In this document: positions 43,104 to 51,914 of the stretch, one piece after another
Layout of the letters: every line of letters starts with the position of its first letter
How positions within the stretch are numbered: position 1 is the stretch's first letter
Made by a program: the position numbers and the translations under genes
The notes under the pieces: model-generated
What the model was told of the DNA's origin: nothing
Seen by the model: the letters and a program-made list of their open reading frames with translations, nothing else
The model's database searches: none
Assembly (NCBI GenBank): GCA_946499505.1
Contig: CAMMSL010000012.1
Location: 1-64,000 of the forward strand
DNA: 64,000 bases
Origin: an uncultured Lachnoclostridium sp.
GTDB taxonomy: Bacteria > Bacillota > Clostridia > Lachnospirales > Lachnospiraceae
Direction of reading: 5' to 3'

Positions 43104-43934
43104 ATGTTTGCCGATTATCATGTACATACGGAATTCAGCGATGATTCCATATATCCGATGGAAGATGTGATCAGGGATGCAGTCCGTATGAATATGGAGG
43201 AAATCTGCATAACTGACCATGTGGATTATGGTGTGAAAGATGACTGGGACTCCGGCGCAGAGATCATCTACCGAAACGGAGAACCTCTTGCAAATGTGGA
43301 TTATCCTGCATATATGGATAAGATCCAGTCGCTGAAGAAAAAGTATGAAGGGAAGATCAGGATAAAAACAGGAATGGAGGTTGGCGTTCAGATACATACG
43401 ATCCCTCAGTTCGAGAATCTATTTAGAAGATATCCATTTGATTTTATTATCCTGTCTGTCCATCAGGTGGAAGATAAAGAGTTCTGGACACAGGAGTTCC
43501 AGAAAGGCAGAACACAGAAGGAATATAATGAACGCTATTATGAGGAGATGCTTTCACTGGTAAAGCATTACAAGAACTATTCTGTGCTTGGGCATATGGA
43601 TTTGATCAAACGGTATGACCAGGAGGGAGAATATCCTTTTGAAAAAATAAAACCTGTCATAGAAGATATCCTGAAAATCGTGATCGCTGATGGCAAAGGG
43701 ATTGAAATAAACACATCGGCGAAACGGTATGGACTGGAAGATACCATGCCCTCACAGGAAATACTGCGATTATACAAGGAACTGGGAGGGGAGATCATTA
43801 CGATCGGCAGCGACAGTCATAAGCCGGACCAGCTGGGATGCGGTATCGCTGAAGCTCAGAAACTTCTGAAAGAGATTGGATTTCAGAAAATCTGCACATT
43901 TGAAAAAATGAATCCGGTCATGCATGAATTATAA
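43104..43934 (+). CDS. PHP-domain histidinol-phosphatase-like protein (HisK family)
   Basis: A 276-residue PHP phosphoesterase. Metal-binding blocks: FADYHVHTEFSDDS, ICITDHVDYG, GMEVGVQ, ILSVHQVE, GHMDLIKRY and GSDSHKPDQLG. It matches class-III histidinol phosphatases; the true substrate is not certain because no his genes adjoin. The ATG at 43104 follows AAAGGAG; a longer frame begins at 43077. A MATE gene follows after 26 bp. Confidence 0.85.
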   Translation: MFADYHVHTEFSDDSIYPMEDVIRDAVRMNMEEICITDHVDYGVKDDWDSGAEIIYRNGEPLANVDYPAYMDKIQSLKKKYEGKIRIKTGMEVGVQIHTIPQFENLFRRYPFDFIILSVHQVEDKEFWTQEFQKGRTQKEYNERYYEEMLSLVKHYKNYSVLGHMDLIKRYDQEGEYPFEKIKPVIEDILKIVIADGKGIEINTSAKRYGLEDTMPSQEILRLYKELGGEIITIGSDSHKPDQLGCGIAEAQKLLKEIGFQKICTFEKMNPVMHEL

Positions 43935-43960
43935 AGCAATGTCAGGAGAATAACAAACCG

Positions 43961-45313
43961 ATGAACGATAAAAATTTTAGAAAAAAACTTCTTGCCCTTG
44001 TACTGCCGATCACATTTCAACAGCTTATGCTGGCTGTTGTCAGTGCGTCAGACGCCCTTATGGTAGGAGTGATTGGGCAAGATCTGCTCTCAGCCGTATC
44101 GCTGGCGAGTCAGGTCACATTTGTATATAATCTTTTTCTTGCTGCCCTGACGATCGGTACGAGTATGTTTGCCGCACAATACTGGGGAAAAGGGGATAAA
44201 AATGCGATCGAAAGGATACTTGGGATTGTACTGAGGACATCTATGCTGGTTTCGGCCGTATTTTTTGCCGGAACAATGTTTACACCGGAACTGCTGATGC
44301 GGATTTTTACGGAAGATCCGGTGCTGACCGTTTATGGGACTGATTACCTGAGGATTGTGAGTGTTACTTATCTGATGTGCGGCATATCACAGATTTACCT
44401 CTGTATCATGAAGAACAGCGGCCTTGCCGCAAAGAGTATGGTCATAAGTTCTACAGCGGCAGGATTAAATATCATTCTGAATGCTGTCCTGATTTATGGG
44501 CTTTTTGGGGCGCCGCGAATGGAAGCGGCAGGAGCGGCCGCGGCGACAGCCCTTTCAAGAGTGGCCGAACTGGCATGGGTGCTGCTGGAATTGAGAAAAA
44601 AGGGGAGAATCAAGATCCGCCTCCGCTATATACTGCATCCGGATCAGCCGATGAGAAAAGAATTCTGGCATTATACATTCCCCGTACTGGGGAATGAACT
44701 TGTCTGGGGCGGCGGATTCACCATGTATTCTGTGATCATGGGGCACCTGGGAACAGACGCGGTAGCCGCAAATTCGATAGCAAATATTGTGAAAAACCTG
44801 ATTGCGAGCCTTGCTATGGGCATCGGAAACGGAGGAGCGATCATTGTAGGAAATGAGCTGGGAGCCGGAAAACTGGAGAAAGCAAAGCTGTATGGCGGGA
44901 AGCTGTGCCGCATTGCGGTTATAAGCGGGATCTGTTCCGGCATTTTTCTTCTGGCTGTAAGTCCGGCTGTTCTGACCGTTTCTGATCTGTCTCCCACAGC
45001 AGAAGAATATCTCAAATGGATGCTGGTCATGTGCAGCTATTATATGATCGGAAAATATGTAAACGGAACAACGATCAGCGGAATTTTCTGCGCTGGGGGC
45101 GATTCCCGGTTCGGCTTCCTGTGCGATACGATTACGCTCTGGTGTTTTACTGTCCCGGCGGGCTTTATAACCGCGTTTGTCTTAAAAATGCCCGTGCTGT
45201 TTGTATATTTCATTATTAATCTGGATGAAATTGTAAAGCTGCCGACAGTATACCGTAGGTATAAAAAATACCGCTGGCTGAAGGATCTGACTATAAATCA
45301 AGAAGAAAAATAA
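43961..45313 (+). CDS. MATE-family efflux transporter (copy 2)
   Basis: A 450-residue membrane exporter with about 12 helices in two halves; N-terminal LALVLPITFQQLMLAVVSASDALMVG split by the family's first two helices (LALVLPITFQQLMLAVV, SASDALMVGVIG). It differs clearly from copy 1 at 5126-6475, so it is not a recent duplicate. Lies between the PHP phosphatase and acetyltransferase genes on the same strand (26- and 30-bp gaps). Substrate unknown. Confidence 0.9.
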   Translation: MNDKNFRKKLLALVLPITFQQLMLAVVSASDALMVGVIGQDLLSAVSLASQVTFVYNLFLAALTIGTSMFAAQYWGKGDKNAIERILGIVLRTSMLVSAVFFAGTMFTPELLMRIFTEDPVLTVYGTDYLRIVSVTYLMCGISQIYLCIMKNSGLAAKSMVISSTAAGLNIILNAVLIYGLFGAPRMEAAGAAAATALSRVAELAWVLLELRKKGRIKIRLRYILHPDQPMRKEFWHYTFPVLGNELVWGGGFTMYSVIMGHLGTDAVAANSIANIVKNLIASLAMGIGNGGAIIVGNELGAGKLEKAKLYGGKLCRIAVISGICSGIFLLAVSPAVLTVSDLSPTAEEYLKWMLVMCSYYMIGKYVNGTTISGIFCAGGDSRFGFLCDTITLWCFTVPAGFITAFVLKMPVLFVYFIINLDEIVKLPTVYRRYKKYRWLKDLTINQEEK

Positions 45314-45343
45314 ACATTATTAAGTTGGATGGAGGAAAGCAAA

Positions 45344-45976
45344 ATGACAATGAGAGAGCGTATCAGAGAAGGAAAGTTATTTACAGACGAATGTGAAGGG
45401 CTTCCGGAAGAACGGATGTCTGCAAAGATCAGAATGTGGAAATTCAATCATCTGATGCCGGATGAAACAGAGAAAAGAAGTGCCTGTATAAATGAAATAT
45501 TCGGCAAAGAAACAGATGCATGGATCGAACCGCCGTTTTACTTCTGCTATGGAACACATATTACGGTCGGGGATGGAACTTACATAAATATGAACTGTAA
45601 CTTTATAGACGACGGAATCATACAGATCGGAAAAAATGTATTATTTGGCCCAGCCGTCACGATCGCGACCGTGGGTCACCCGGTGAACCCTGAGCTGAGA
45701 GAATATATGTATGCTGATCCTGTTGTGATCGGCGACAATTGCTGGCTGGGGGCGAATGTGGTCGTATGCCCGGGAGTAACGATAGGAAGAAACAGCGTGA
45801 TCGGTGCAGGAAGTGTAGTAATCCATGATATTCCGGAAAATACAGTTGCAGTCGGAAATCCATGCCGCGTGATCCGTAAAATCGGAGAAAAGGACATGAA
45901 ATATTATTATAGAGACCGAATGATCGATACTGAAGACCTGAAAGAAGAAAAATTGCTGCGGAAAGGTGCTGAATAA
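45344..45976 (+). CDS. sugar O-acetyltransferase (LacA/Maa-like)
   Basis: A 210-residue left-handed beta-helix transferase. The N-terminal Mac domain begins MTMRERIREGKLFTDE; NMNCNFIDDGIIQIG and the hexapeptide-repeat block NCWLGANVVVCPGVTIGRNS follow, with the catalytic His in ATVGHPVNPELR. It acetylates a sugar such as galactoside or maltose at O6 using acetyl-CoA. Start 45344 is set by GGAGG at 45331-45335; the frame extends to 45329. A GH3 remnant begins at its 3' end. Confidence 0.9.
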   Translation: MTMRERIREGKLFTDECEGLPEERMSAKIRMWKFNHLMPDETEKRSACINEIFGKETDAWIEPPFYFCYGTHITVGDGTYINMNCNFIDDGIIQIGKNVLFGPAVTIATVGHPVNPELREYMYADPVVIGDNCWLGANVVVCPGVTIGRNSVIGAGSVVIHDIPENTVAVGNPCRVIRKIGEKDMKYYYRDRMIDTEDLKEEKLLRKGAE

Positions 45977-46451
45977 AACTGTAGATTTTCTGGCAGTGGG
46001 GAAATCAGGTTATCAGATAAATCTCGAAAGAGAAAAAAATTGCATACGGGAGGAAAAAGAAGATGCTTATACCGAATATAAAGACGCCCGTCCGGAGATC
46101 GGGATGTGGAATCAGGACTGGACACTTCCGGAACCGGCAGTCAGCGATTATTCAGAAGAACTTCTTTCAGGAGCAGAGGAAGGGCAGCATTATCTGGAGC
46201 TGAGCAACAGAGAAAAGGAACTTCTGGAGTTGGTGTGCTCAAAGTTTGACAACGTTACAGTTATTGTCAATACCAATAATGCCATGGAGCTTGGATGGCT
46301 GGACGATTACGAGCAGATCGGAAGCGCGATATGGGTTCCCTGTCCGGGGCAGAGTGGTTTCAGCGCCCTTGGAAAGATTATGAGCGGTGAAGTGAACCCG
46401 TCTGGAAGAATGGTGGACACTTTCCTGAGAAATCTGACGCAGACACTATAA
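45966..46451 (+). pseudogene. remnant of a GH3 beta-glucosidase (C-terminal domain piece)
   Basis: The frame from about residue 70 (GQHYLELSNREKELLELVC, NVTVIVNTNNAMELGWLDDY, GQSGFSALGKIMSGEVNPSGR) matches the GH3 C-terminal domain. The N-terminal TIM barrel with the nucleophile, and the rest of the C-terminal domain, are missing. No ribosome site precedes the frame and its first 30 residues look random. A decayed gene fragment rather than an enzyme. Confidence 0.75.
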
Positions 46452-46596
46452 TCCGGAAAATCTGGATCATGCAGCTGTCGCGAAACAGACAGTCCTGCAC
46501 AGCGGCTGATGCTATCAACCAGTTCATCAAATATGGTGGACTGGTTTTCTTTATGTGCGCATTCATTTTAATCATTTTCCTTAGTTATAAAGAACA

Positions 46597-47263
46597 CATG
46601 ACGGTGCTTCTCTTGTGGAGAGATTTCTGAATGATATCGTCGATACGTGGAAAAATGTGATCTGTATCGGCAGCGGCAACGAGGGTACGATCGCGGGGCA
46701 TACGGCAGAACGGGTATCGGATGAGGAAGAAGCGGTTCAGGAGCGGGAACCGGCATTAAATATACAAATCTGGAAATCCTATGTGGATGAAATGAATATT
46801 TCTATATCCAGTCCTTCGGGCGAACGTGTGGGACCTTTGCGGGAGATACTAGGCCCGCAGCGGTTTGTACTGGGAGATACCGAACTGCTGGTTTATTACG
46901 GGGAACCGAAACCTTACAGTGTCAGGCAGGAAATTTATATATCCTTTATACCCCGGCAGTCTATGAAGGGAGCAAAGTGATAAAGCCTGACCTTGCGGCA
47001 CCCGGAGTATTGGTCAACGCGCCTGTTCCCGGCGGAGGTTACAGTGCCTTTTCCGGCACTTCGTTCGCTGCGCCTTTTATCACAGGAAGCGCAGTCCTCC
47101 TGATGGAATGGGGGGTGTGCAGGGCAACGATCCGTATCTGTACGGGGAAAAAGTAAAGGCGTATCTGAGACGAGGGGCAAGAGAACTGCTAGGATACAGC
47201 GTGTGGCCGAACTCGCTGCTGGGGTTCGGGGCGTTGTGCGTGCGGGACAGCCTGCCAGGATAG
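46597..47263 (+). pseudogene. truncated, frameshifted second copy of the S8 peptidase gene
   Basis: Nucleotides 46597-47263 follow 41181-42104 of the intact S8 gene closely. The 5' third (prodomain, catalytic Asp and His) is absent. A 15-bp in-frame loss lies at a repeated GTTCAGGAG, and a 238-bp loss joins two CGGCAGTC repeats (41553-41560 and 41791-41798 in the parent), shifting the frame. A further base is missing near 47113. The Ser block FSGTSFAAPF survives but out of frame. A clear pseudogene from a tandem or ectopic duplication. Confidence 0.9.
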
Positions 47264-47296
47264 GGGTGACAGGAGGATGAGGCTTTATAAAAAATA

Positions 47297-47346
47297 TTGA
47301 CGTGTGTAATAAAAAACGCTATATTGGGTGTAATAAAAAATGCGAT
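47297..47346 (+). promoter_or_regulatory. AbiEi-like gene promoter spanned by two direct repeats
   Basis: TTGACG (47297-47302), 17-bp spacer, TATATT (47320-47325). The 19-bp unit GTGTAATAAAAAAYGCKAT occurs at 47304-47322 and 47328-47346 (24-bp period), covering the spacer, -10 and start-site region. A natural place for autorepression by the encoded antitoxin. Confidence 0.7.
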
Positions 47347-47356
47347 TGGAGAAAAG

Positions 47357-47956
47357 ATGCGGGTAGAAACAAGAAAAAAGATAACAGATATGTCTACACG
47401 ATATAAAGGGTATATTAGTACAAAAGAATTATTGCATGAAGGGCTTACAAATCGGCAGATAACGGCATCTGTAGAAGAAGGACTTTTAGAGAAAATTTCA
47501 CATGGACATTATTGGTTTCGATGCGGAAACTATAATAAACCGGCGGAATACAAGGCGTTGGAGATTAGTATTACAGCGCCGGATGCTGTGATTTGTGCAG
47601 ATAGTGCGTGCTATTTTTGGGGCTTGATAGAAAAAGAACCTGACAGCCTTTCAGTGGCAACAAAGAGAAGTGATCGAAAAAAGATTCATATGAATTTTCC
47701 GGTCAAAAGGCATTATTTTTCGGCTGACTTCTTTACAGAAGATCGAGAGAGAATTGACACTGAATTTGGTCATTTTTTTGTATATGGCATGGAGAGAAGT
47801 GTATGCGATTGTATTCGTTTCAGAAATGATATGGAGCCGGATGTATTTGATTGCATTATTGAAACTTATTCCAGACGCAAAGATAAGACAGAAAGAAGAC
47901 TGATGGCGTATGCAGAGAAACTGCATATGGTAAATAAAGTAAAGGATTATTTATAG
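47357..47956 (+). CDS. AbiEi-family antitoxin-like transcriptional regulator
   Basis: A 199-residue protein with an N-terminal winged helix (YISTKELLHEGLTNRQITAS then LLEKISHGHYWF) and the AbiEi C-terminal domain (DAVICADSACYFWGL, MERSVCDCIRFR). AbiEi proteins autorepress and neutralise the AbiEii nucleotidyltransferase toxin in type IV systems. Here no AbiEii follows; instead a 93-residue unknown protein does. Start 47357 follows TTGGAG. The gene is AT-rich and its codon use differs from neighbours, suggesting acquisition. Confidence 0.82.
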   Translation: MRVETRKKITDMSTRYKGYISTKELLHEGLTNRQITASVEEGLLEKISHGHYWFRCGNYNKPAEYKALEISITAPDAVICADSACYFWGLIEKEPDSLSVATKRSDRKKIHMNFPVKRHYFSADFFTEDRERIDTEFGHFFVYGMERSVCDCIRFRNDMEPDVFDCIIETYSRRKDKTERRLMAYAEKLHMVNKVKDYL

Positions 47957-47981
47957 TTTTCGGAAAAGAAGGAGTTGAATT

Positions 47982-48263
47982 ATGGAATACTATTTTACTG
48001 AAGATAACAAGAGGTACAATTATAATAGAAAGCTATATCAAAGAATGGATGCTTACTATATTGAACTACAAAAAAGGAGAAAATCTCCACGTGCTTTTTT
48101 GAGACGGATTTGTGAATTCGAAAGCAGCATTGAAGTGAAAACGCATAAACGGCTTTTGGAATGGGATAAAAGGCATCCGCTTATCGGTTGGATTCTTTTT
48201 GTGGTATTGCTTAAAGAAGTTATTCTGATTATTCTTGAGATTATATCTGAAGGAATTAGGTGA
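47982..48263 (+). CDS. hypothetical small membrane protein next to the AbiEi-like gene
   Basis: A 93-residue protein: charged, basic N-terminal two-thirds (rich in Tyr, Arg, Lys and Asn) and one C-terminal membrane helix (WILFVVLLKEVILIILEII, about 70-90). Its ATG has GAAGGAG upstream and it starts 25 bp after the antitoxin-like gene, so they are probably co-transcribed. I do not recognise the family. A tail-anchored partner or effector of the antitoxin is possible; equally it may be unrelated cargo. Confidence 0.6.
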   Translation: MEYYFTEDNKRYNYNRKLYQRMDAYYIELQKRRKSPRAFLRRICEFESSIEVKTHKRLLEWDKRHPLIGWILFVVLLKEVILIILEIISEGIR

Positions 48264-48350
48264 TAAATATTTGTGGGGAGTCCGTTATCATGTTATAATT
48301 ATTTCCGGTGAGGAAATATATTCTTCAAATTAAAGAAACAGGAGACACAA

Positions 48351-50120
48351 ATGAAATCACTTCTTATCTACCTGAAAAATTACAAAAAGGAATCCGTACT
48401 GGCGCCTCTTTTTAAAATGCTGGAGGCGTCTTTTGAATTGCTTGTGCCGCTCGTCATGGCTGCGGTCATTGATGTGGGGATCGCGCAGGAGGACAGGCCG
48501 TATATTGTAAAGATGTGTTTTGTACTTATTGCTCTGGGGCTTATCGGTCTTGTCTGTTCGATCACTGCCCAGTATTTTTCTGCAAAGGCGGCGTCCGGCT
48601 TCGGGACAGGTGTGCGGCACGCGCTGTTTGAACATATCCAGAAGCTTACATTTACGGAGATGGATACGATCGGAAGTTCTACTCTGATCACGAGGCTGAC
48701 CAGTGATATCAACCAGACCCAGTCGGGAGTGAATCTGGTGCTGCGTCTGTTCCTGCGATCTCCGTTTATTGTGTTTGGCGCTATGATCATGGCATTTACC
48801 GTAGATGTTAAGGCAGCCATGATTTTTGTCGTGGTGATTCCGGTTCTCTCGGTGATCGTATTCGGCATCATGCTTGTGACCATGCCCCTCTACAGAAAAG
48901 TACAGTCCTATGTGGACAGGGTGCTGCTCACTACAAGGGAAAATCTGGCAGGTGTCCGTGTAATACGTGCGTTCAACAAAGAGCAGGAAGAACTTGAAAA
49001 GTTTGAACAGGAAAATCAGACGCTGACGGATGCCCAGAAGTTTGTGGGACGTATCTCAGGGCTTATGAATCCGCTGACTTATGTCGTGGTAAACGGGGGA
49101 ATTATCGCTCTGATCTATGCAGGAGCGATCCGCGTCAATATCGGAGATCTGACACAGGGAGAGGTCGTAGCCCTTATCAACTATATGTCGCAGATCCTGA
49201 CAGAGCTGGTAAAGCTTGCCAATCTGATCATTACAGTGACAAAAGCGGTTGCATGTGGAAACAGAATCGGAAGCGTGCTGAATATACAGCCGGATATGGA
49301 AGATGGAGGCCAGATCTTACCGGCGGGCAATATTTATTCCGCGGCAGAGGGAAGACAGGGGGGACAGGATGTTCCCGTTGTTGAGTTTGATCATGTCTCG
49401 CTGACTTATAAAGGAGCGGGCGGTGAATCCCTGACGGATATTTCGTTCCGGGTAATGAAAGGGCAGACTATCGGAATTATCGGAGGAACAGGTTCCGGAA
49501 AATCATCGCTGGTTAATCTGATACCGAGATTTTATGATGCCACACAGGGGCAGATACGCATATTCGGGCATGATATCCGTAAAATCCGGATAGAAAGTCT
49601 CAGGAAGCATATCGGTGTTGTGCCGCAGAAGGCTGTTCTGTTTAAGGGGACGATTGCGGAGAACCTGCGATGGGGAAATGAAAATGCATCGGACGCAGAA
49701 TTGGAAGAAGCGCTTGCGGTTTCACAGGCAAAAGAATTTGTGGACAAGAAACCGGACAGAACGGAATTCCAGATTGAACAGGGTGGGCGTAATCTGTCCG
49801 GCGGACAGAAGCAACGCCTCACCATTGCAAGGGCTCTTGTGAGAAAACCGGAGATTCTGATTCTGGACGACAGCGCATCGGCGCTTGATTTTGCCACAGA
49901 TGCGGCACTTCGCAGTGCAATCCGTTCAATGAAAGGCAGTCCGGCTGTATTTATTGTATCCCAGCGGGCATCGTCTGTGCAGTATGCAGATCAGATCATC
50001 GTACTGGACGACGGTGAAGCGGCAGGAATCGGGACGCATGAGGAACTGCTTGCATCCTGTTCTGCATATCAGGAAATCTATTATTCCCAGTTCCCGGAGG
50101 AGGCGCAGGCAAATGGCTGA
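48351..50120 (+). CDS. heterodimeric ABC multidrug exporter, subunit A (degenerate site)
   Basis: A 589-residue half-transporter: six membrane helices (about 1-310) and an ATPase domain with GGTGSGKSSLVN, LSGGQKQRLTIAR and Walker B LILDDSASALD. The residue after Walker B is Asp where the catalytic Glu should be, as in TM287/BmrC-like halves. It overlaps the second half-transporter gene by 8 bp. Together they would export lipophilic drugs or lipids. A 15-20 residue Gly/Gln-rich insert precedes the ATPase domain. Confidence 0.92.
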   Translation: MKSLLIYLKNYKKESVLAPLFKMLEASFELLVPLVMAAVIDVGIAQEDRPYIVKMCFVLIALGLIGLVCSITAQYFSAKAASGFGTGVRHALFEHIQKLTFTEMDTIGSSTLITRLTSDINQTQSGVNLVLRLFLRSPFIVFGAMIMAFTVDVKAAMIFVVVIPVLSVIVFGIMLVTMPLYRKVQSYVDRVLLTTRENLAGVRVIRAFNKEQEELEKFEQENQTLTDAQKFVGRISGLMNPLTYVVVNGGIIALIYAGAIRVNIGDLTQGEVVALINYMSQILTELVKLANLIITVTKAVACGNRIGSVLNIQPDMEDGGQILPAGNIYSAAEGRQGGQDVPVVEFDHVSLTYKGAGGESLTDISFRVMKGQTIGIIGGTGSGKSSLVNLIPRFYDATQGQIRIFGHDIRKIRIESLRKHIGVVPQKAVLFKGTIAENLRWGNENASDAELEEALAVSQAKEFVDKKPDRTEFQIEQGGRNLSGGQKQRLTIARALVRKPEILILDDSASALDFATDAALRSAIRSMKGSPAVFIVSQRASSVQYADQIIVLDDGEAAGIGTHEELLASCSAYQEIYYSQFPEEAQANG

Positions 50121-51912
50121 TAAAAAGACAGAAACTCAGATGAATGATAATAAGAAGAAACAGGGACAGGCGGCTACGCTGAAAAAAGTATTCCGGCATC
50201 TTGGAAAATACAGGATTTTTGTGGTATTTTCCATTTTGCTGGCAACAGTTTCGGTGGCGCTTACACTGTATGTCCCGAAACTGACGGGAAATGCGGTTGA
50301 TTATATTATCGGTGCCGGCAATGTGGATTTCCCGGGGGTGATCCGGATTATGATCCGGATCGGAGTATGTACGCTGATTACAGCGCTGGCTCAGTGGCTG
50401 ATGAATATATGCAATAACAAAATGACATATCAGGTGGTGCAGGATATCCGGAATGAGGCATTCCGCAAGATTAAGATCCTCCCGTTGAAATATATTGACG
50501 GACATCCGTACGGCGAAGTGGTCAGCCGGGTGATCGCGGATGTGGATCAGTTCGCGGACGGACTTCTGATGGGATTTACCCAGCTCTTCACCGGAATTGC
50601 CACGATCGTCGGAACATTCTGCTTCATGCTGTCGGTCAATGTGACGATCACGTTTGTAGTCGTGCTGATCACGCCGGTCTCATTCATTGTGGCGAACTTT
50701 ATTGCAAAGAGAACATTTTCCATGTTCCGTCTTCAGTCTGAGATCCGCGGGGAGCAGACCGGACTGATCGATGAGATGGTCGGTAACCAGAAGGTTGTGC
50801 AGGCATTCGGACGCGGCAAAAAAGTGACAGAAGAGTTCGATGAGATCAATGAGCGGCTTGGGAAAGCCTATCTGAAAGCCACATTCTTCTCATCCATTAC
50901 GAATCCATCCACGAGATTTGTAAACAGCCTTGTATATACCGGAGTGGGAATCACGGGCGCCTTTGCAGTAGTAAACGGCTCTCTTTCCGTCGGACAGCTC
51001 TCCAGTTTTTTGAGTTACGCGAACCAGTATACAAAGCCGTTTAATGAGATATCAGGCGTAGTTACCGAGTTCCAGAATGCCGTAGCATGTGCGCAGCGAA
51101 TCTTTGATCTGATTGAGGAAGAACCTCAGACACCGGAACCGGAGAACGCGGTGGAGCTGAAAAATATACAGGGAAATGTCAGGGCAGAGCACGTGGACTT
51201 CTCCTATGTGGAAGGACAGAAGCTGATCCGTGATTTTAATCTTGATGTGAAACCCGGACAGCGGATTGCCATCGTGGGTCCCACCGGATGCGGCAAGACG
51301 ACGATCATTAATCTGCTTATGCGGTTCTACGATGTTAAGAATGGTTCGATCAGTGTAGAAGGCACCGATATCCGGGAAATGACGCGTAAGAGCCTGCGTG
51401 CCGGATACGGAATGGTGCTCCAGGATACATGGCTTAAGACGGGGACAATCCGGGACAATATTACGATGGGACGTCCTGACGCCACAGATGAGGAAGTCAT
51501 CGCGGCGGCGAAAGCTTCCCACATCCACAGCTATATCCGACGTTTGCCGCAGGGGTATGATACATGGATCACGGAAGACGGAGGCGGTCTTTCTCAGGGG
51601 CAGAAGCAGCTTCTCTGTATTGCCAGAGTCATGCTGTGCAGGCCTCCAATGCTGATCCTTGATGAGGCGACATCATCTATTGATACGAGAACCGAATTGA
51701 AGATACAGGATGCTTTTGCGGCACTGATGAAGGGCAGGACAACATTCATTGTAGCGCACAGACTGTCCACGATCCGGGAGGCAGATGTGATCCTCGTAAT
51801 GAAAGACGGACAGATCATCGAGCAGGGCAATCACGAAAGCCTGCTCGCAGAAGGCGGATTCTATAAACATTTGTATGAGAGTCAGTTTATGAAAAGTCAG
51901 GAGAGTGCATAA
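50113..51912 (+). CDS. heterodimeric ABC multidrug exporter, subunit B (canonical site)
   Basis: A 599-residue half-transporter with a 25-residue charged N-terminal tail, six membrane helices, Walker A GPTGCGKTTIIN, signature LSQGQKQLLCIAR and Walker B LILDEATSSID with the catalytic Glu. It pairs with subunit A, which has the degenerate Walker B, so only one ATP site would hydrolyse, the pattern of TM288/LmrD/BmrD. The ATG at 50113 lies inside the end of subunit A after GGAGGAGG; earlier in-frame codons are in subunit A. Confidence 0.92.
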   Translation: MADKKTETQMNDNKKKQGQAATLKKVFRHLGKYRIFVVFSILLATVSVALTLYVPKLTGNAVDYIIGAGNVDFPGVIRIMIRIGVCTLITALAQWLMNICNNKMTYQVVQDIRNEAFRKIKILPLKYIDGHPYGEVVSRVIADVDQFADGLLMGFTQLFTGIATIVGTFCFMLSVNVTITFVVVLITPVSFIVANFIAKRTFSMFRLQSEIRGEQTGLIDEMVGNQKVVQAFGRGKKVTEEFDEINERLGKAYLKATFFSSITNPSTRFVNSLVYTGVGITGAFAVVNGSLSVGQLSSFLSYANQYTKPFNEISGVVTEFQNAVACAQRIFDLIEEEPQTPEPENAVELKNIQGNVRAEHVDFSYVEGQKLIRDFNLDVKPGQRIAIVGPTGCGKTTIINLLMRFYDVKNGSISVEGTDIREMTRKSLRAGYGMVLQDTWLKTGTIRDNITMGRPDATDEEVIAAAKASHIHSYIRRLPQGYDTWITEDGGGLSQGQKQLLCIARVMLCRPPMLILDEATSSIDTRTELKIQDAFAALMKGRTTFIVAHRLSTIREADVILVMKDGQIIEQGNHESLLAEGGFYKHLYESQFMKSQESA

Positions 51913-51914
51913 GT

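Noticed and set aside
47297-47346. CRISPR-like repeats
   Set aside because: Only two AT-rich 19-bp units with a 24-bp period; better explained as operator repeats at a promoter.
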